Shown here: positions 23,948 through 33,057 of the stretch, piece by piece
How positions within the stretch are numbered: the stretch's first letter is position 1
How the letters are laid out: every line of letters begins with the position of its first letter
Source: Deltaproteobacteria bacterium
GTDB taxonomy: Bacteria; Desulfobacterota; Desulfobulbia; Desulfobulbales; Desulfurivibrionaceae
NCBI GenBank assembly: GCA_013349295.1
Contig: DUZW01000029.1
Span: 1 to 37,814 of the forward strand
DNA length: 37,814 nucleotides
Direction: 5' to 3'
Made by a program: the position numbers and the translations under genes
The notes under the pieces: model-generated
Database searches by the model: none
Seen by the model: only the letters and a program-made list of their open reading frames with translations
What the model was told of the DNA's origin: nothing

Positions 23948-25306
23948 ATGAGAAAATTGTTCGGCACCGATGGTGTCCGCGGGGTGGCCAACACCCATCC
24001 CATGACCACCGAAATCGCCATGCAGATAGGAAGAGCCCTGGCCTTTCTGATCAAGGACATGCGGCGCGGCCACAGGATCGTCATCGGCAAGGACACCCGC
24101 CTTTCCTGTTATATGATCGAAAACGCCCTGGCCGCCGGCATCTGCTCCATGGGGGTGGACATCCTTCTGGTCGGGCCTATGCCCACCCCGGGGATCGCCT
24201 TCATCACCACCAGCATGCGGGCCGACGCCGGAGTGGTAATCTCCGCCTCCCACAACCCCTTCCAGGACAACGGCATCAAGATCTTCGCCCGAAACGGCTT
24301 CAAGCTCGATGACGACCTGGAATTGGAAATCGAGGAGCTGATCTTTTCCCAGAAGATGTCCGCCTTGCGGCCGGTGGCCGAGGAAGTGGGCCGCGCCAGC
24401 CGAATTGATGACGCCAAGGGCCGTTACATCGTTTTTCTCAAGAACACCTTTCCCCGGGAATACACCCTGGATGCCTTCCACATCGTGCTCGACTGCGCCA
24501 ACGGCGCCACCTACGGGGTTGCCCCCCATGTTTTCGAAGAGCTGGGCGCCACCGTCACCACCCTCTCGGCCGCGCCGGACGGCACCAACATCAACCGCGA
24601 TTGCGGCGCCCTCCACCCGGAACACATGGCCGCCAAGGTCCGGGAACTCGGGGCGGACATCGGCATTGCCCTGGACGGCGATGGCGACCGGCTCATCGTG
24701 GCGGACGAACACGGCAACATCGTTGACGGCGACCACATCATGGCCATCTGCGCCGCCGACCTTATGAGCCGCAAGAAGTTGAAGAAAAAAACCCTGGTTG
24801 CCACGGTGATGAGCAATCTTGGCCTGGAGGTTGCCATGCGGCGCATGGGGGGGGCCATGGTCCGCACCCAGGTCGGCGACCGCTACGTAGTGGAAGAGAT
24901 GCGCAAATCCGGCTACAATTTCGGCGGCGAGCAGTCGGGGCATCTGGTATTCATGGAGCACAATACCACCGGCGACGGCATCCTCGCTGCGCTGCAACTG
25001 CTGGCGGTGATGATTAAAAAGCGCAAACCCCTGTCGGAGCTGGCCACCATCATGGAAAGCTTCCCCCAGGTGCTCAAGAATGTCCGGACCGCCGAAAAAA
25101 TCAACACCGCCAAGATCCCCGGCTTCAACAAAAAACTCAAGGAAATGGAAGGAAAACTGGACAAGGACGGCCGCATCCTCGTCCGTCCCTCCGGGACAGA
25201 ACCGGTTATCCGGGTCATGGTGGAGGGCAAGGATGCCGAGCTAATCAACGCCATGGCCGACGAACTCTGCGAGATGATCCGCAAGGCCGATACCGCCGAA
25301 GCATAA
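23948..25306 (+). CDS. glmM: Phosphoglucosamine mutase
   Basis: 452 residues, beginning [15 protein letters not shown]. The phosphoserine loop is [14 protein letters not shown] (Ser101), the metal loop ALDGDGDRL (243-247), the sugar loop GEQSGHLVF and the phosphate loop [12 protein letters not shown]. It converts glucosamine-6-phosphate to glucosamine-1-phosphate for UDP-GlcNAc, the precursor of peptidoglycan and LPS. GGAAGAG lies 6 nt before the ATG. It follows cdaR after 145 bp; in other bacteria GlmM binds and inhibits CdaA, linking c-di-AMP to wall precursor supply. Confidence 0.96.
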   Translation: MRKLFGTDGVRGVANTHPMTTEIAMQIGRALAFLIKDMRRGHRIVIGKDTRLSCYMIENALAAGICSMGVDILLVGPMPTPGIAFITTSMRADAGVVISASHNPFQDNGIKIFARNGFKLDDDLELEIEELIFSQKMSALRPVAEEVGRASRIDDAKGRYIVFLKNTFPREYTLDAFHIVLDCANGATYGVAPHVFEELGATVTTLSAAPDGTNINRDCGALHPEHMAAKVRELGADIGIALDGDGDRLIVADEHGNIVDGDHIMAICAADLMSRKKLKKKTLVATVMSNLGLEVAMRRMGGAMVRTQVGDRYVVEEMRKSGYNFGGEQSGHLVFMEHNTTGDGILAALQLLAVMIKKRKPLSELATIMESFPQVLKNVRTAEKINTAKIPGFNKKLKEMEGKLDKDGRILVRPSGTEPVIRVMVEGKDAELINAMADELCEMIRKADTAEA

Positions 25307-25491
25307 CCCAAGCACCTTGCCGACCAACCCATGAAGAGGTCGCGGAAAAAACACCGGCTACCGGGTTGCGCTGCATTATCTTGTCTCTGCGGCGCACCTA
25401 ACGACACCGCACTCCAAGAAATTTGCGCACCTTGCATCTGACGATTTTTCCTTAGCCATCCCAAATCTTGACTTTTCACGAGTCCAACACC

Positions 25492-26229
25492 ATGAAGATC
25501 CGACTCGACCAGCTCGTACTCCTGCAAGGGCTAAGCCCAACCCTCCAGAAAGCCCAGGCCCTGATTGCCGCAGGCCAAGTGCTGGTGAACGACCAACCGG
25601 CCGACAAGGCCGGTTCTCTCTTTGCCGAGGAGAGCCGGATACGTCTTAAGGGAAAAGCCTGCCCCTATGTAAGCCGGGGCGGGCTCAAGCTTGCGGCCGG
25701 CCTTGACTATTTCCACCTCGACCCCACCGGCCTTATCTGCGCCGATGTCGGCGCCTCCACCGGAGGCTTCACCGATTGCCTGTTGCAGCGCGGAGCAGCC
25801 AGGGTGTATGCGATCGATGTCGGATATGGTCAGCTGGCCTGGAAACTGCGGCAGGATTCACGGGTCGTGGTCATGGAAAGAACCAACGCCAGAAACCTGC
25901 AGGCCGGCGATCTTGAACAGCCCCTTGACCTGGCGGTGATCGATGCTTCGTTTATTTCCCTCAAAACACTTCTGCCGCCGTTGCTCGTCTTTTTTCAGGG
26001 AACCATCCGGGTTCTGGCCTTGATCAAGCCGCAGTTCGAGGTCGGCCGAGAGCGGATCGGCACGGGCGGGGTCGTCCGCGACAGCGATCTCCACGAGAAG
26101 GTGATTGAGGAAATCCGAGGCTTTGCCGAGGGGATTGGCCTCATCCCGGTTGGCGTCTGCCCCTCCCCCATCCTTGGGCCCAAGGGCAATCGGGAATTTT
26201 TAATCTATCTTGTTTCCGAAACGCAATAG
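25492..26229 (+). CDS. tlyA: TlyA-family rRNA 2'-O-methyltransferase (hemolysin A homologue)
   Basis: 245 residues from the ATG at 25492. An N-terminal S4 RNA-binding domain (about 1-62, KIRLDQLVLLQGLSPTLQKA) is followed by an FtsJ-like methyltransferase domain with the AdoMet motif ADVGASTGGFTDCLL, YAIDVGYGQLAWKLR, VIDASFISLKTLLPP and LIKPQFEVGRERIG, matching the K-D-K-type catalytic set of the family. Characterised TlyA proteins methylate cytidines of 16S and 23S rRNA. The ribosome site is poor. The 3' end overlaps the convergent HD-GYP gene by 25 bp. Confidence 0.88.
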   Translation: MKIRLDQLVLLQGLSPTLQKAQALIAAGQVLVNDQPADKAGSLFAEESRIRLKGKACPYVSRGGLKLAAGLDYFHLDPTGLICADVGASTGGFTDCLLQRGAARVYAIDVGYGQLAWKLRQDSRVVVMERTNARNLQAGDLEQPLDLAVIDASFISLKTLLPPLLVFFQGTIRVLALIKPQFEVGRERIGTGGVVRDSDLHEKVIEEIRGFAEGIGLIPVGVCPSPILGPKGNREFLIYLVSETQ

Positions 26230-27977
26230 CGCTTGCCGCGCCACGAGAAATCATCCCGCTGGCGGCCCGGCAGTTCTTGGGCAAAACGGGTGATCAAACC
26301 GGAATCAACAACCAGATCACAGAGATCTCCATCAAGATCCCCCCGGTCAACCATCCCTTCGAGAATGGACATGGATTCGGAAAGCATCTTCCCTTGTTTA
26401 TAGGGCCGATCCGCCGCGGTCAGCGCCTCCAGGACATCGGCCAGGGCCAGCATTCTCGCGGGCAAGGGAATGGTGCCGCTCTCAAGACCACGGGGATAAC
26501 CGGTGCCGTTCAGTTTTTCATGATGCATGCCGGCATAGGCCGGGACATTGCGGAGTTTTTTCGGAAAGGGCAACCCCTCCAGCATCCTGATGCTCATTTC
26601 CACGTGATGATTCATCACCCTGCGTTCCGCAGCGGTCAAAGTCCCCCGCCGCACGCTGAGATTCTCAATCTCATCGGGCGCGAGCAGGGGCAGCTCCACC
26701 CCCCCCAAGGCATAGGTCAACCCGGCAAGCCTCCGGATCTTCTCGATGCTGTCATCCGACATACCTTCGCCGCCCTGATTGATCGCATCAAGAAAATTGA
26801 CAACCTCCTGCCATTTCTCCATCTCATCACCGGCGGGGGGCGCAGGCTGCTCTTCCGTACGGGTACACTCCCCATTTTTCAATCTGGTGATTTCATCATT
26901 CAATCTGGCTATTTCTATCCGGTGCCGGACCAGTTCGATCCGGTCGAAAATGGCCTCAAGTTTGGTCGCCTTGTCCATGAGATGTTCAGGAGTGGTGATC
27001 TTCCCCACATCATGCAGCCAGGCGGCCATCCTGATCTCCGCGAGTTCATCGGCGCTGAAGCTGACCGAAGCGAATTTCCCGGTCTTGGCCTGCTGCACCT
27101 CATGGGCAATCTTCTCGGTAAGATTGGCAACCCGAAAAACGTGCCCTGCCGTATAAGGTGATTTTTCGTCGATGGCGTCGCCGATGGTCCGCACAAAAGC
27201 ATCCAGCAGATTTTCAAGCCCCCGCACCAGCCGCATCTTGGTGAGGGCAATGGCCGCCTGCGAGGCCAGGCTCATGACCATCCCCACCTCATGCTCGGGA
27301 AAAGGCACAACCACTCCGGTTTCCCGGTCCTTGGCATTGAGGAGCTGCAACACCCCGATAATCTCATCCTCATGATCCCGCAGGGGAATCACCAGCATCG
27401 AGCAGGAACGATACCCCGTGGAGGCATCGAAATCACGGGTTCCCTGAAAATCAAAGCCTTCGGCGTCGTATACGTCGGGGATATTGACCGGCGTGCCGGT
27501 GAGAGCGCAGTGGGCCGAAACGTTCCGGTGGTTCTCGCTGCCATCCTCAAGGCGCAGAACCACGGGAGGCCAGGAGATGGCTTCCCCGCTCCCCCCCATG
27601 AACACCCCGAGGGAATCGTTCTGGACAATGGCAAAATCCAGGGCCGCCCGCTCACTCTCAGTGATGTACAGGGTTCCGCCATCGGCGTTGGTAAACCGCC
27701 GGGCCTCCCGGACGATCCTCTCCAGAAGCCGGTCGATGTTCTTTTCAGAAGAAAGCCCCAGGCCGATTTTTACCAAATGATAGAGATGATTTCCCTGGCT
27801 TTCACTGAACTCCCGGACCGTCCGGACAACCCGGTCGGCAAGCCCGGCGACGACCTCCGCCGGAACCTCGGCCATCGCCCGGCCGGCATACTCTTTAATC
27901 CCCTGCACGACCTTCCGCATGAGCATGTCCGCTGCCGAAGGCTTGCTGACCCGACCCCTGTCCGGAAGAGTATCCAT
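26205..27977 (-). CDS. GAF and HD-GYP domain protein, probable c-di-GMP phosphodiesterase
   Basis: 590 residues from the ATG at 27977. A helical N-terminus (1-75) leads to a GAF domain (about 76-250) and an HD-GYP domain (about 255-580). The HD pair is in WLHDVGKITTP (His322, Asp323) and the GYP signature in HHEKLNGTGYPRGL (493-495). The HD-to-GYP distance is about 170 residues, longer than usual, because of a charged coiled-coil insertion (about 340-420). The HHE.x.DG Asp is replaced by Asn490. HD-GYP enzymes hydrolyse c-di-GMP to pGpG or GMP; activity here is likely but unproven. No membrane segment is seen, so it should be cytosolic. AAGGGG precedes the start. Confidence 0.87.
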   Translation of the reverse strand: MDTLPDRGRVSKPSAADMLMRKVVQGIKEYAGRAMAEVPAEVVAGLADRVVRTVREFSESQGNHLYHLVKIGLGLSSEKNIDRLLERIVREARRFTNADGGTLYITESERAALDFAIVQNDSLGVFMGGSGEAISWPPVVLRLEDGSENHRNVSAHCALTGTPVNIPDVYDAEGFDFQGTRDFDASTGYRSCSMLVIPLRDHEDEIIGVLQLLNAKDRETGVVVPFPEHEVGMVMSLASQAAIALTKMRLVRGLENLLDAFVRTIGDAIDEKSPYTAGHVFRVANLTEKIAHEVQQAKTGKFASVSFSADELAEIRMAAWLHDVGKITTPEHLMDKATKLEAIFDRIELVRHRIEIARLNDEITRLKNGECTRTEEQPAPPAGDEMEKWQEVVNFLDAINQGGEGMSDDSIEKIRRLAGLTYALGGVELPLLAPDEIENLSVRRGTLTAAERRVMNHHVEMSIRMLEGLPFPKKLRNVPAYAGMHHEKLNGTGYPRGLESGTIPLPARMLALADVLEALTAADRPYKQGKMLSESMSILEGMVDRGDLDGDLCDLVVDSGLITRFAQELPGRQRDDFSWRGKRYCVSETR

Positions 27978-28142
27978 ATCCTTTCCCCTTGCCCGAGGCG
28001 TAATTCTATTTTTCACATCTTTCTGACCCGCCGATGGCGGGGCAAAGATTTTTCCATTATAATGGAGCGGCTCCGGATTTTTGCTCTTGGGCCGCGCCTT
28101 ATTGAATGATTCACACACCAAAAACGATCAGGACCATTGAAC

Positions 28143-28808
28143 ATGCCCCATGCTTGCAAACTGCTGACCATTGCGGCCTTTTTCGGCCTCACCCTCTCTG
28201 CCGCAGGATCCAGCCCACGGGAACAGGTGCTCGACAGTTACCAAAACGGCCTGGCGCCGGGCTGGGAAACGAAATCCTTTGCCGGTCAAACCCATTATAC
28301 GGCAGAACACGATGACAAGCAATTCTACATTAAAGCGACCAGCAACGCTGCGGCATCCGGTCTTTTCCGCAAAATCACTTATGATTCCAGGGAACAGCCT
28401 ATCCTCCGCTGGAGCTGGAAGATCGAACGCACCCTGAGCAAGGGGGACGAACGTGCCAAGGCGGGAGACGATTATGCAGCCAGGGTCTATGTGGTATTCC
28501 CCTCCATTTTTTTCTGGAACACCAAGGCACTCAACTACATCTGGGCCAACACGCTGCCCAAGGGCGAGGCCCTGCCCAACATTTTTACCGCCAACGCCAT
28601 GATGATCGCCGTGGAGAGCGGCAACGGACGCGCCGGTCAGTGGATGAACGAAGAGCGCAACATCTATGAGGATTTTAAGAAATATTTCAAGACAGAGCCA
28701 CCCAGGGTGGGCGCCATCGCCATCATGACCGACACCGACAACACCGGGGAAACCGCCACCGCCTGGTACGGCCCCATCATAATCGCCAAAGACAGCCCGC
28801 AACCATGA
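28143..28808 (+). CDS. Exported DUF3047 family protein
   Basis: About 221 residues from the ATG at 28143 (AGGA 9 nt upstream; a TTG two codons earlier is possible). A short signal peptide (about 1-22) is followed by one compact domain with LRWSWKIERTL, DDYAARVYVVFPSIFFWNTK, NYIWANTLPKGEALPN and VGAIAIMTDTDNTGETATAW. These are the hallmarks of DUF3047, a family of unknown function seen mostly in proteobacteria. The beta-rich pattern resembles a carbohydrate- or ligand-binding fold, but nothing more can be said. It is divergent from the HD-GYP gene. Confidence 0.75.
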   Translation: MPHACKLLTIAAFFGLTLSAAGSSPREQVLDSYQNGLAPGWETKSFAGQTHYTAEHDDKQFYIKATSNAAASGLFRKITYDSREQPILRWSWKIERTLSKGDERAKAGDDYAARVYVVFPSIFFWNTKALNYIWANTLPKGEALPNIFTANAMMIAVESGNGRAGQWMNEERNIYEDFKKYFKTEPPRVGAIAIMTDTDNTGETATAWYGPIIIAKDSPQP

Positions 28809-28860
28809 GCCGCGCTTTGCCGCCGCCCATTGTCCTGAAGGCAAAAGGACGCGAGGGCGG

Positions 28861-28889
28861 TTGACTTGCCGGAATGAAAATGCTACCTT
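28861..28889 (+). promoter_or_regulatory. Putative sigma-70 promoter for the SH3b gene
   Basis: TTGACT (28861-28866), 17-bp spacer, TACCTT (28884-28889), about 90 bp before the ATG at 28980. Confidence 0.4.
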
Positions 28890-28979
28890 GTTGCGATGCA
28901 ATCCTCATACCTGCTCAACACCTGCAACTACTCTGCCGGCCATACTATTTCCCAAGTTTTTTTCAGGAGTTTATCCATC

Positions 28980-29534
28980 ATGACCAAAATACGTCCTCTC
29001 CGCCGACCATTCCTGCTCGGCGGTATCGCTTGCGCCCTTTTCCTTGCCCTCGGAGTCACTGCCCACGCCGCCCCAGCAAAAGCTAAAACTCCGACCAAGT
29101 CCGCTTCCGAAAAATCAACCGCCAAAAAGACTCCGACAAAGCCTTCCACCAGTGGAACGGAACATGTCAGTGTCCTGAAAGACCGAAGCAACATCCGCTC
29201 CGGCCCCGACACGAATAAAGAAATCCTCTGGACGGTCTTCAAGGGTTTCCCCCTGCAGGTCATCGCCCGCCAGGGAAAATGGGCCCATGTGGTGGATTTT
29301 GACGGAGACAAGGGCTGGATTACCACCGATCTTATCGCCAAGCAAAAAACCGTTATTGTCAAGGCAGATACCGCCAATCTGCGAGTTGGCGCGGGAAAAG
29401 ACTACGAAATCGCAGCCTCGGTCAAACACGGCGTTGTCTTCACACCCCTTTCCACCGAAGGCGACTGGACCAAGGTCAAACATGCGGACGGCACCACCGG
29501 CTGGATCTTGAGCAAGCTGCTCTGGCCCAACTGA
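28980..29534 (+). CDS. Periplasmic protein with two bacterial SH3 domains
   Basis: 184 residues from the ATG at 28980, 10 nt after AGGAG. A signal peptide (about 1-31, ending VTAHA) is followed by a Lys/Thr/Pro/Ser-rich linker (about 32-65) and two SH3b domains (about 66-125, VLKDRSNIRSGPDTNKEILW, and about 127-184, KADTANLRVGAGKDYEIAAS). Each ends in a GW-containing strand (DKGWITTDLI, TTGWILSKLL). SH3b domains commonly bind peptidoglycan or peptides. There is no enzyme domain. It lies 18 bp before the sigma-54 response regulator gene and may share its transcript. Confidence 0.83.
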   Translation: MTKIRPLRRPFLLGGIACALFLALGVTAHAAPAKAKTPTKSASEKSTAKKTPTKPSTSGTEHVSVLKDRSNIRSGPDTNKEILWTVFKGFPLQVIARQGKWAHVVDFDGDKGWITTDLIAKQKTVIVKADTANLRVGAGKDYEIAASVKHGVVFTPLSTEGDWTKVKHADGTTGWILSKLLWPN

Positions 29535-29552
29535 GCCCAGCCCCCGGAACCC

Positions 29553-30983
29553 ATGGGAAAAAAATCTCCCCCTCCATATCCGCCTCATCCCGTTCTCCTG
29601 GTTGACGATGAAATCCATACCCTTGCCAGCTTTGACATCGCCCTCCGCTCCCATGGCATAAACAACACCATCCGTTGTCAGGACAGCCGGAACGTCGCGG
29701 CGATCCTCGAAAATCAGCCCGTGGAAATCATCCTCCTCGACCTGATGATGCCCCATGTTTCCGGGAACGACATTCTCAAGGATGTCAGCCGACACTTCCC
29801 GGAAACTCCGGTTATCATCGTCACCGGGGTCAATGAAGTAGAGACCGCCGTCCACTGTATTCAACAAGGGGCTTTTGATTACGTGCTCAAGCCGGTGGAA
29901 ATCGAACGCCTCCTGCCGAGCATCAGACGAGCCCTTGAAATCAGACAGCTCCGGCGGGAAAATTCCAGGCTCGCCAGCAGCTTCTTTGAAAAAGATCCCG
30001 CCCGCCCGGAAATATTTTCCCGGATCATCACGGGCAACGAGACAATGAAAGCCCTGTTCCGCTATTGCGAGGCCATCGCCGAAGGAAGACAACCGGTGCT
30101 CATCGCCGGGGAAACCGGGGTGGGCAAGGAGAGCATCGCCCGGGCCATCCACGACCTGAGCGGCAGACAGGGGGAATATGTGACGGTCAATGTGGCCGGC
30201 CTTGACGACCAGATCTTTGCCGATACCCTCTTCGGGCATACCAAGGGCGCCTTCACCGGCGCCGATCGCAGCCGCTCAGGCCTTGTGGAAAAAGCAGCCG
30301 GAGGCTCCCTGTTTCTTGACGAAATCGGCGATCTCAGCGAGGCCTCACAGGTCAAGCTCCTGCGTTTTCTCGAGGAACACGAATACTACCCGCTGGGTTC
30401 CGACCAGGTCAATCGTTCGGACGCCAGGGTCATCGTCGCCACCCATCACGACCTTGAACAGCAGCACAAAAAAGGATTGTTCCGGACCGACCTGTTTTAC
30501 CGGCTGCGCACCCACCGTATCCAGGTTCCCCCCCTGCGGGAACGCAAGGATGACCTTCCTGCCCTGCTTGATTTCTTTCTCACCCAGGCTGCGGAGGAAT
30601 TTAAAAAACAGAAACCCTCCTACCCGGACGCGCTCATCTCCCTGCTCTCCGGCTATAATTTCCCCGGCAACGTACGGGAGTTACGGGCTCTGGCCTTTGA
30701 TGCGGTAAGCCATCACCGGGGCAACACGCTCTCCATGGCTTTCTTTGAAAAGGAGCTCGGGACAACCAGCCCGCTGGAAACCTCTCCCGCCATCCTTGCC
30801 AAGGTTCTTCCCCAGAAATCATGGGCCGCCGGTTTTGACCGGCTACCCACCTTGCAAGACGCGGACCGGGAACTCATCGCCGAAGCCCTCAGACGAAGCG
30901 GCAACAACCAGCGTACCGCGGCAGGCCTGCTGGGAATAACGCCTCAGGCTTTAAATCAGCGACTCAAGCGCCGATCACAATGA
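29553..30983 (+). CDS. NtrC-type sigma-54-dependent response regulator
   Basis: 476 residues. The receiver domain (about 12-130) has the acidic pocket DDE and phospho-acceptor Asp63 (LLDLMMP), with Lys113 in YVLKPVE. The AAA+ domain (about 160-390) contains GETGVGKE (Walker A), GAFTGA (232-237, the sigma-54 contact loop), GGSLFLDEIGDL (Walker B) and the arginine finger region FRTDLFYRL. A Fis-type helix-turn-helix ends the protein (NNQRTAAGLLGITPQALNQRL). It activates sigma-54 promoters from upstream sites using ATP. The 4-bp ATGA overlap with the kinase gene shows they form a pair. A sigma-54-like promoter lies 1.5 kb downstream, before the CheW-like gene. Confidence 0.94.
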   Translation: MGKKSPPPYPPHPVLLVDDEIHTLASFDIALRSHGINNTIRCQDSRNVAAILENQPVEIILLDLMMPHVSGNDILKDVSRHFPETPVIIVTGVNEVETAVHCIQQGAFDYVLKPVEIERLLPSIRRALEIRQLRRENSRLASSFFEKDPARPEIFSRIITGNETMKALFRYCEAIAEGRQPVLIAGETGVGKESIARAIHDLSGRQGEYVTVNVAGLDDQIFADTLFGHTKGAFTGADRSRSGLVEKAAGGSLFLDEIGDLSEASQVKLLRFLEEHEYYPLGSDQVNRSDARVIVATHHDLEQQHKKGLFRTDLFYRLRTHRIQVPPLRERKDDLPALLDFFLTQAAEEFKKQKPSYPDALISLLSGYNFPGNVRELRALAFDAVSHHRGNTLSMAFFEKELGTTSPLETSPAILAKVLPQKSWAAGFDRLPTLQDADRELIAEALRRSGNNQRTAAGLLGITPQALNQRLKRRSQ

Positions 30984-32299
30984 CCGCCAAAGGCAAGATA
31001 CTTATCGTTGACGATGAACCCATGGTCCTCAAGCTGCTCACCATGCAGGTGGAGCGCCTCGCCTATGCGGCAACCGGCGTGACCAACGGCGCGGATGCCC
31101 TGGCTCTTCTTGAAAAAAACCACTTCCATCTCCTGATCACCGATATCATCATGCCGAAGATGGATGGTCTTGCTCTCATGCAGCAAGCCCTGATCATCCA
31201 ACCCGAACTTGAATGCATCGTGGTTTCCGGACAGGCGGATCTTGCCATCGCCGTGGAAGCCATGAAGATGGGAGCGATCAACTATATCCAGAAACCGGTG
31301 TCCATCATGGAGCTGGAAGTCTCCCTGGCCAAGGGCATGGAGCGGCTAACCCTGCTGAAAACCCTCAAAAAAAGCCAGCAGGAACTGAGCCGGCACCGTG
31401 ACCATCTGGAGCAGCTGGTTGCCAAGCGAACAACGGAACTCGCCCGCATCAACAAGCAGCTTGAGGCGGATATCAAGGCCAGGAAAAAGGCGGAAAAAGA
31501 AGCGGAACAGCGACGACGGCAGCTCATCGAAGCCGACAAAATGGTCTCCCTTGGCATCCTGGTCGCCGGGGTAGCCCATGAAATCAACAATCCGAATAAC
31601 TTCATCACCATGAACGCCCCCATCCTCCACCGGGCCTGGAACGATTTCCTGCCCATACTTGAAGAGCATTACCTGGAGCACGGCGATTTTCCCGTGGCGG
31701 GCATCCCTTTTTCCGAGATGCGCGAGCATATCCCCGAGCTTTTTTCCGGCATCCTCGACGGCTCGGAACGTATACGCAAAATCGTCTTCAATCTGCGGGA
31801 TTACGCGCGACAAGGCATCTCCGACATGAACCAGGACATTGACCTGAACACCGCGCTACGCGCCGCCTTGGTCCTGCTCGCCAACCCGCTCAAAAAGGCG
31901 ACGGACCACCTCGCTGTCCACTACGGCGAAGGATTGCCTCCGGTGCGGGGTAATTTCCAGCGGGCCGAGCAGGTCATCATCAACCTGCTGCAAAACGCCT
32001 ACCAATCCCTTGCCTCCCCGGACAAACATCTGTCGGTTTCCACCGGCCATGACCCCAAAAACGGCACGGTTTTTGTCGAAATAGCAGACCAGGGCTGCGG
32101 GATTTCCCAAAAAAATCTAAAGCGCATCCTGGATCCGTTTTTCACCACCAAGCGCGATGGCGGCGGCAGCGGCCTCGGCCTTTCCATTTCCGCGGGAATA
32201 ATGGAAGAACACGGAGGACGTCTGGAATTCAACTCAAATCCCGGCCAGGGCACCATTGCCAGAGCGGTCTTTCCCATTATCGCCTTCGAAGGAAAATAA
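30980..32299 (+). CDS. Soluble histidine kinase with N-terminal receiver domain
   Basis: 439 residues. An N-terminal receiver domain (about 5-120; Asp55 in LLITDIIMPKMDG, Lys105) is joined by a coiled coil (about 125-185) to a HisKA domain with His200 in GVAHEINNPNNF and a HATPase_c domain with NLLQNAYQSL (N box), DQGCGI and GGSGLGLSI. No membrane segment or PAS/GAF sensor is present, so it acts in the cytosol and its input probably comes by phosphotransfer to the receiver or a protein partner. It overlaps the NtrC-type regulator by 4 bp and is its likely cognate kinase. Confidence 0.92.
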   Translation: MTAKGKILIVDDEPMVLKLLTMQVERLAYAATGVTNGADALALLEKNHFHLLITDIIMPKMDGLALMQQALIIQPELECIVVSGQADLAIAVEAMKMGAINYIQKPVSIMELEVSLAKGMERLTLLKTLKKSQQELSRHRDHLEQLVAKRTTELARINKQLEADIKARKKAEKEAEQRRRQLIEADKMVSLGILVAGVAHEINNPNNFITMNAPILHRAWNDFLPILEEHYLEHGDFPVAGIPFSEMREHIPELFSGILDGSERIRKIVFNLRDYARQGISDMNQDIDLNTALRAALVLLANPLKKATDHLAVHYGEGLPPVRGNFQRAEQVIINLLQNAYQSLASPDKHLSVSTGHDPKNGTVFVEIADQGCGISQKNLKRILDPFFTTKRDGGGSGLGLSISAGIMEEHGGRLEFNSNPGQGTIARAVFPIIAFEGK

Positions 32300-32311
32300 C
32301 CGCCCCATTAC

Positions 32312-32327
32312 GTCAATTTTTATTGAC
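32312..32327. promoter_or_regulatory. Candidate upstream activator site (palindrome)
   Basis: Perfect inverted repeat GTCAAT-TTTT-ATTGAC, about 160 bp upstream of the sigma-54-like -24 element. Both size and distance suit a binding site for an NtrC-type activator. Palindromes of this length also occur by chance in AT-rich DNA. Confidence 0.35.
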
Positions 32328-32485
32328 ACACATCAATATTCATTCATTCCTCGCCGCACCAAGGCAAAGCAACCACCACCCCACCCACCCGTAAAGATAT
32401 CTTGATTACCCTCTCCCACCCCATTCGCATCATAAAAAAATATTTTTAATAAATACCAGATAGTTATATTTTTTATCTTTTCAAC

Positions 32486-32501
32486 TGGCACACTTCTTCC
32501 A
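32486..32501 (+). promoter_or_regulatory. Sigma-54-like promoter of the CheW-like/CheD cluster
   Basis: TGGCAC (32486-32491), 5-bp spacer, TTCCA (32497-32501); the consensus is TGGCAC-N5-TTGCA, so only the -12 region G is missing. Transcription would start near 32512, 54 nt before the ATG. The region upstream (32430-32480) is AT-rich, as expected for DNA bending. Confidence 0.45.
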
Positions 32502-32565
32502 TAAGCCGTAGGTAACACCCGAAAAATCCACGGGTCGAATTTCATCTGATCAGGAGGGGAAGAGC

Positions 32566-32904
32566 ATGGGAACATCAGCACTGAAACCCACACTGGCAGC
32601 CCTCATGCCCGATGGTGAGGCTTACATCCACGGTGCATTGCGAATCACCGAGATTCTCGGCATGATGGCGGCAACCGCTCTTCCCCTTGCCAACGATACG
32701 GTCCTTTGCATCATTAATTTCAAAGGAAGAACCGTTCCGGTCATTGATTTACGGGTGAACCCAATCCGTGGACTCAACGGTTTTGCCGAACAGATCTGCA
32801 TCCTGTCGGCGGAAAGCACCTACCAGAACCAGCCTCTCATCTTTGGCGCTCTGGTGGATTCGGAAGCGGACGCCTACGAAATGATCGCGGGCAGCACCCA
32901 CTGA
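32566..32904 (+). CDS. Short CheW-like protein
   Basis: 112 residues; CheW is normally 150-170. The recognisable core is AYIHGALRITEILGM, IINFKGRTVPVIDLRVNPIR and PLIFGALVDSEADAYEMI. The sequence stops where CheW usually continues with a last beta-strand block. It would be a partial or minimal coupling protein linking receptors to a kinase; no CheA is in the window. AGGAGGGG lies well placed before the ATG. Either a natural short form or a C-terminally decayed gene is possible; the clear ribosome site and terminator downstream favour a functional short protein. Confidence 0.72.
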   Translation: MGTSALKPTLAALMPDGEAYIHGALRITEILGMMAATALPLANDTVLCIINFKGRTVPVIDLRVNPIRGLNGFAEQICILSAESTYQNQPLIFGALVDSEADAYEMIAGSTH

Positions 32905-32947
32905 CAGAACGATTAGAGGCCCGACCGGGCCTTACACAAGTAGCCGT

Positions 32948-33026
32948 TTGGATCGGTCCCCCCCCCTCGCCGATCCAAGACCTCCTGCCAAGTCTCTTCG
33001 GAGGCTTGGCAGGAGGTTGGCTTTTT
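32948..33026 (+). terminator. Double hairpin with terminator between the CheW-like gene and cheD
   Basis: A first hairpin pairs TTGGATCGG (32948-32956) with CCGATCCAA around a C-rich loop. A second, with a 12-bp stem (32981-32992 with 33005-33016), is followed by TTGGCTTTTT (T-run 33022-33026) and is a strong intrinsic terminator. cheD starts 32 bp further on, with no promoter visible between them. Confidence 0.7.
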
Positions 33027-33057
33027 AAGCAGTACTGGAAAATAACCGGGAGATCCC

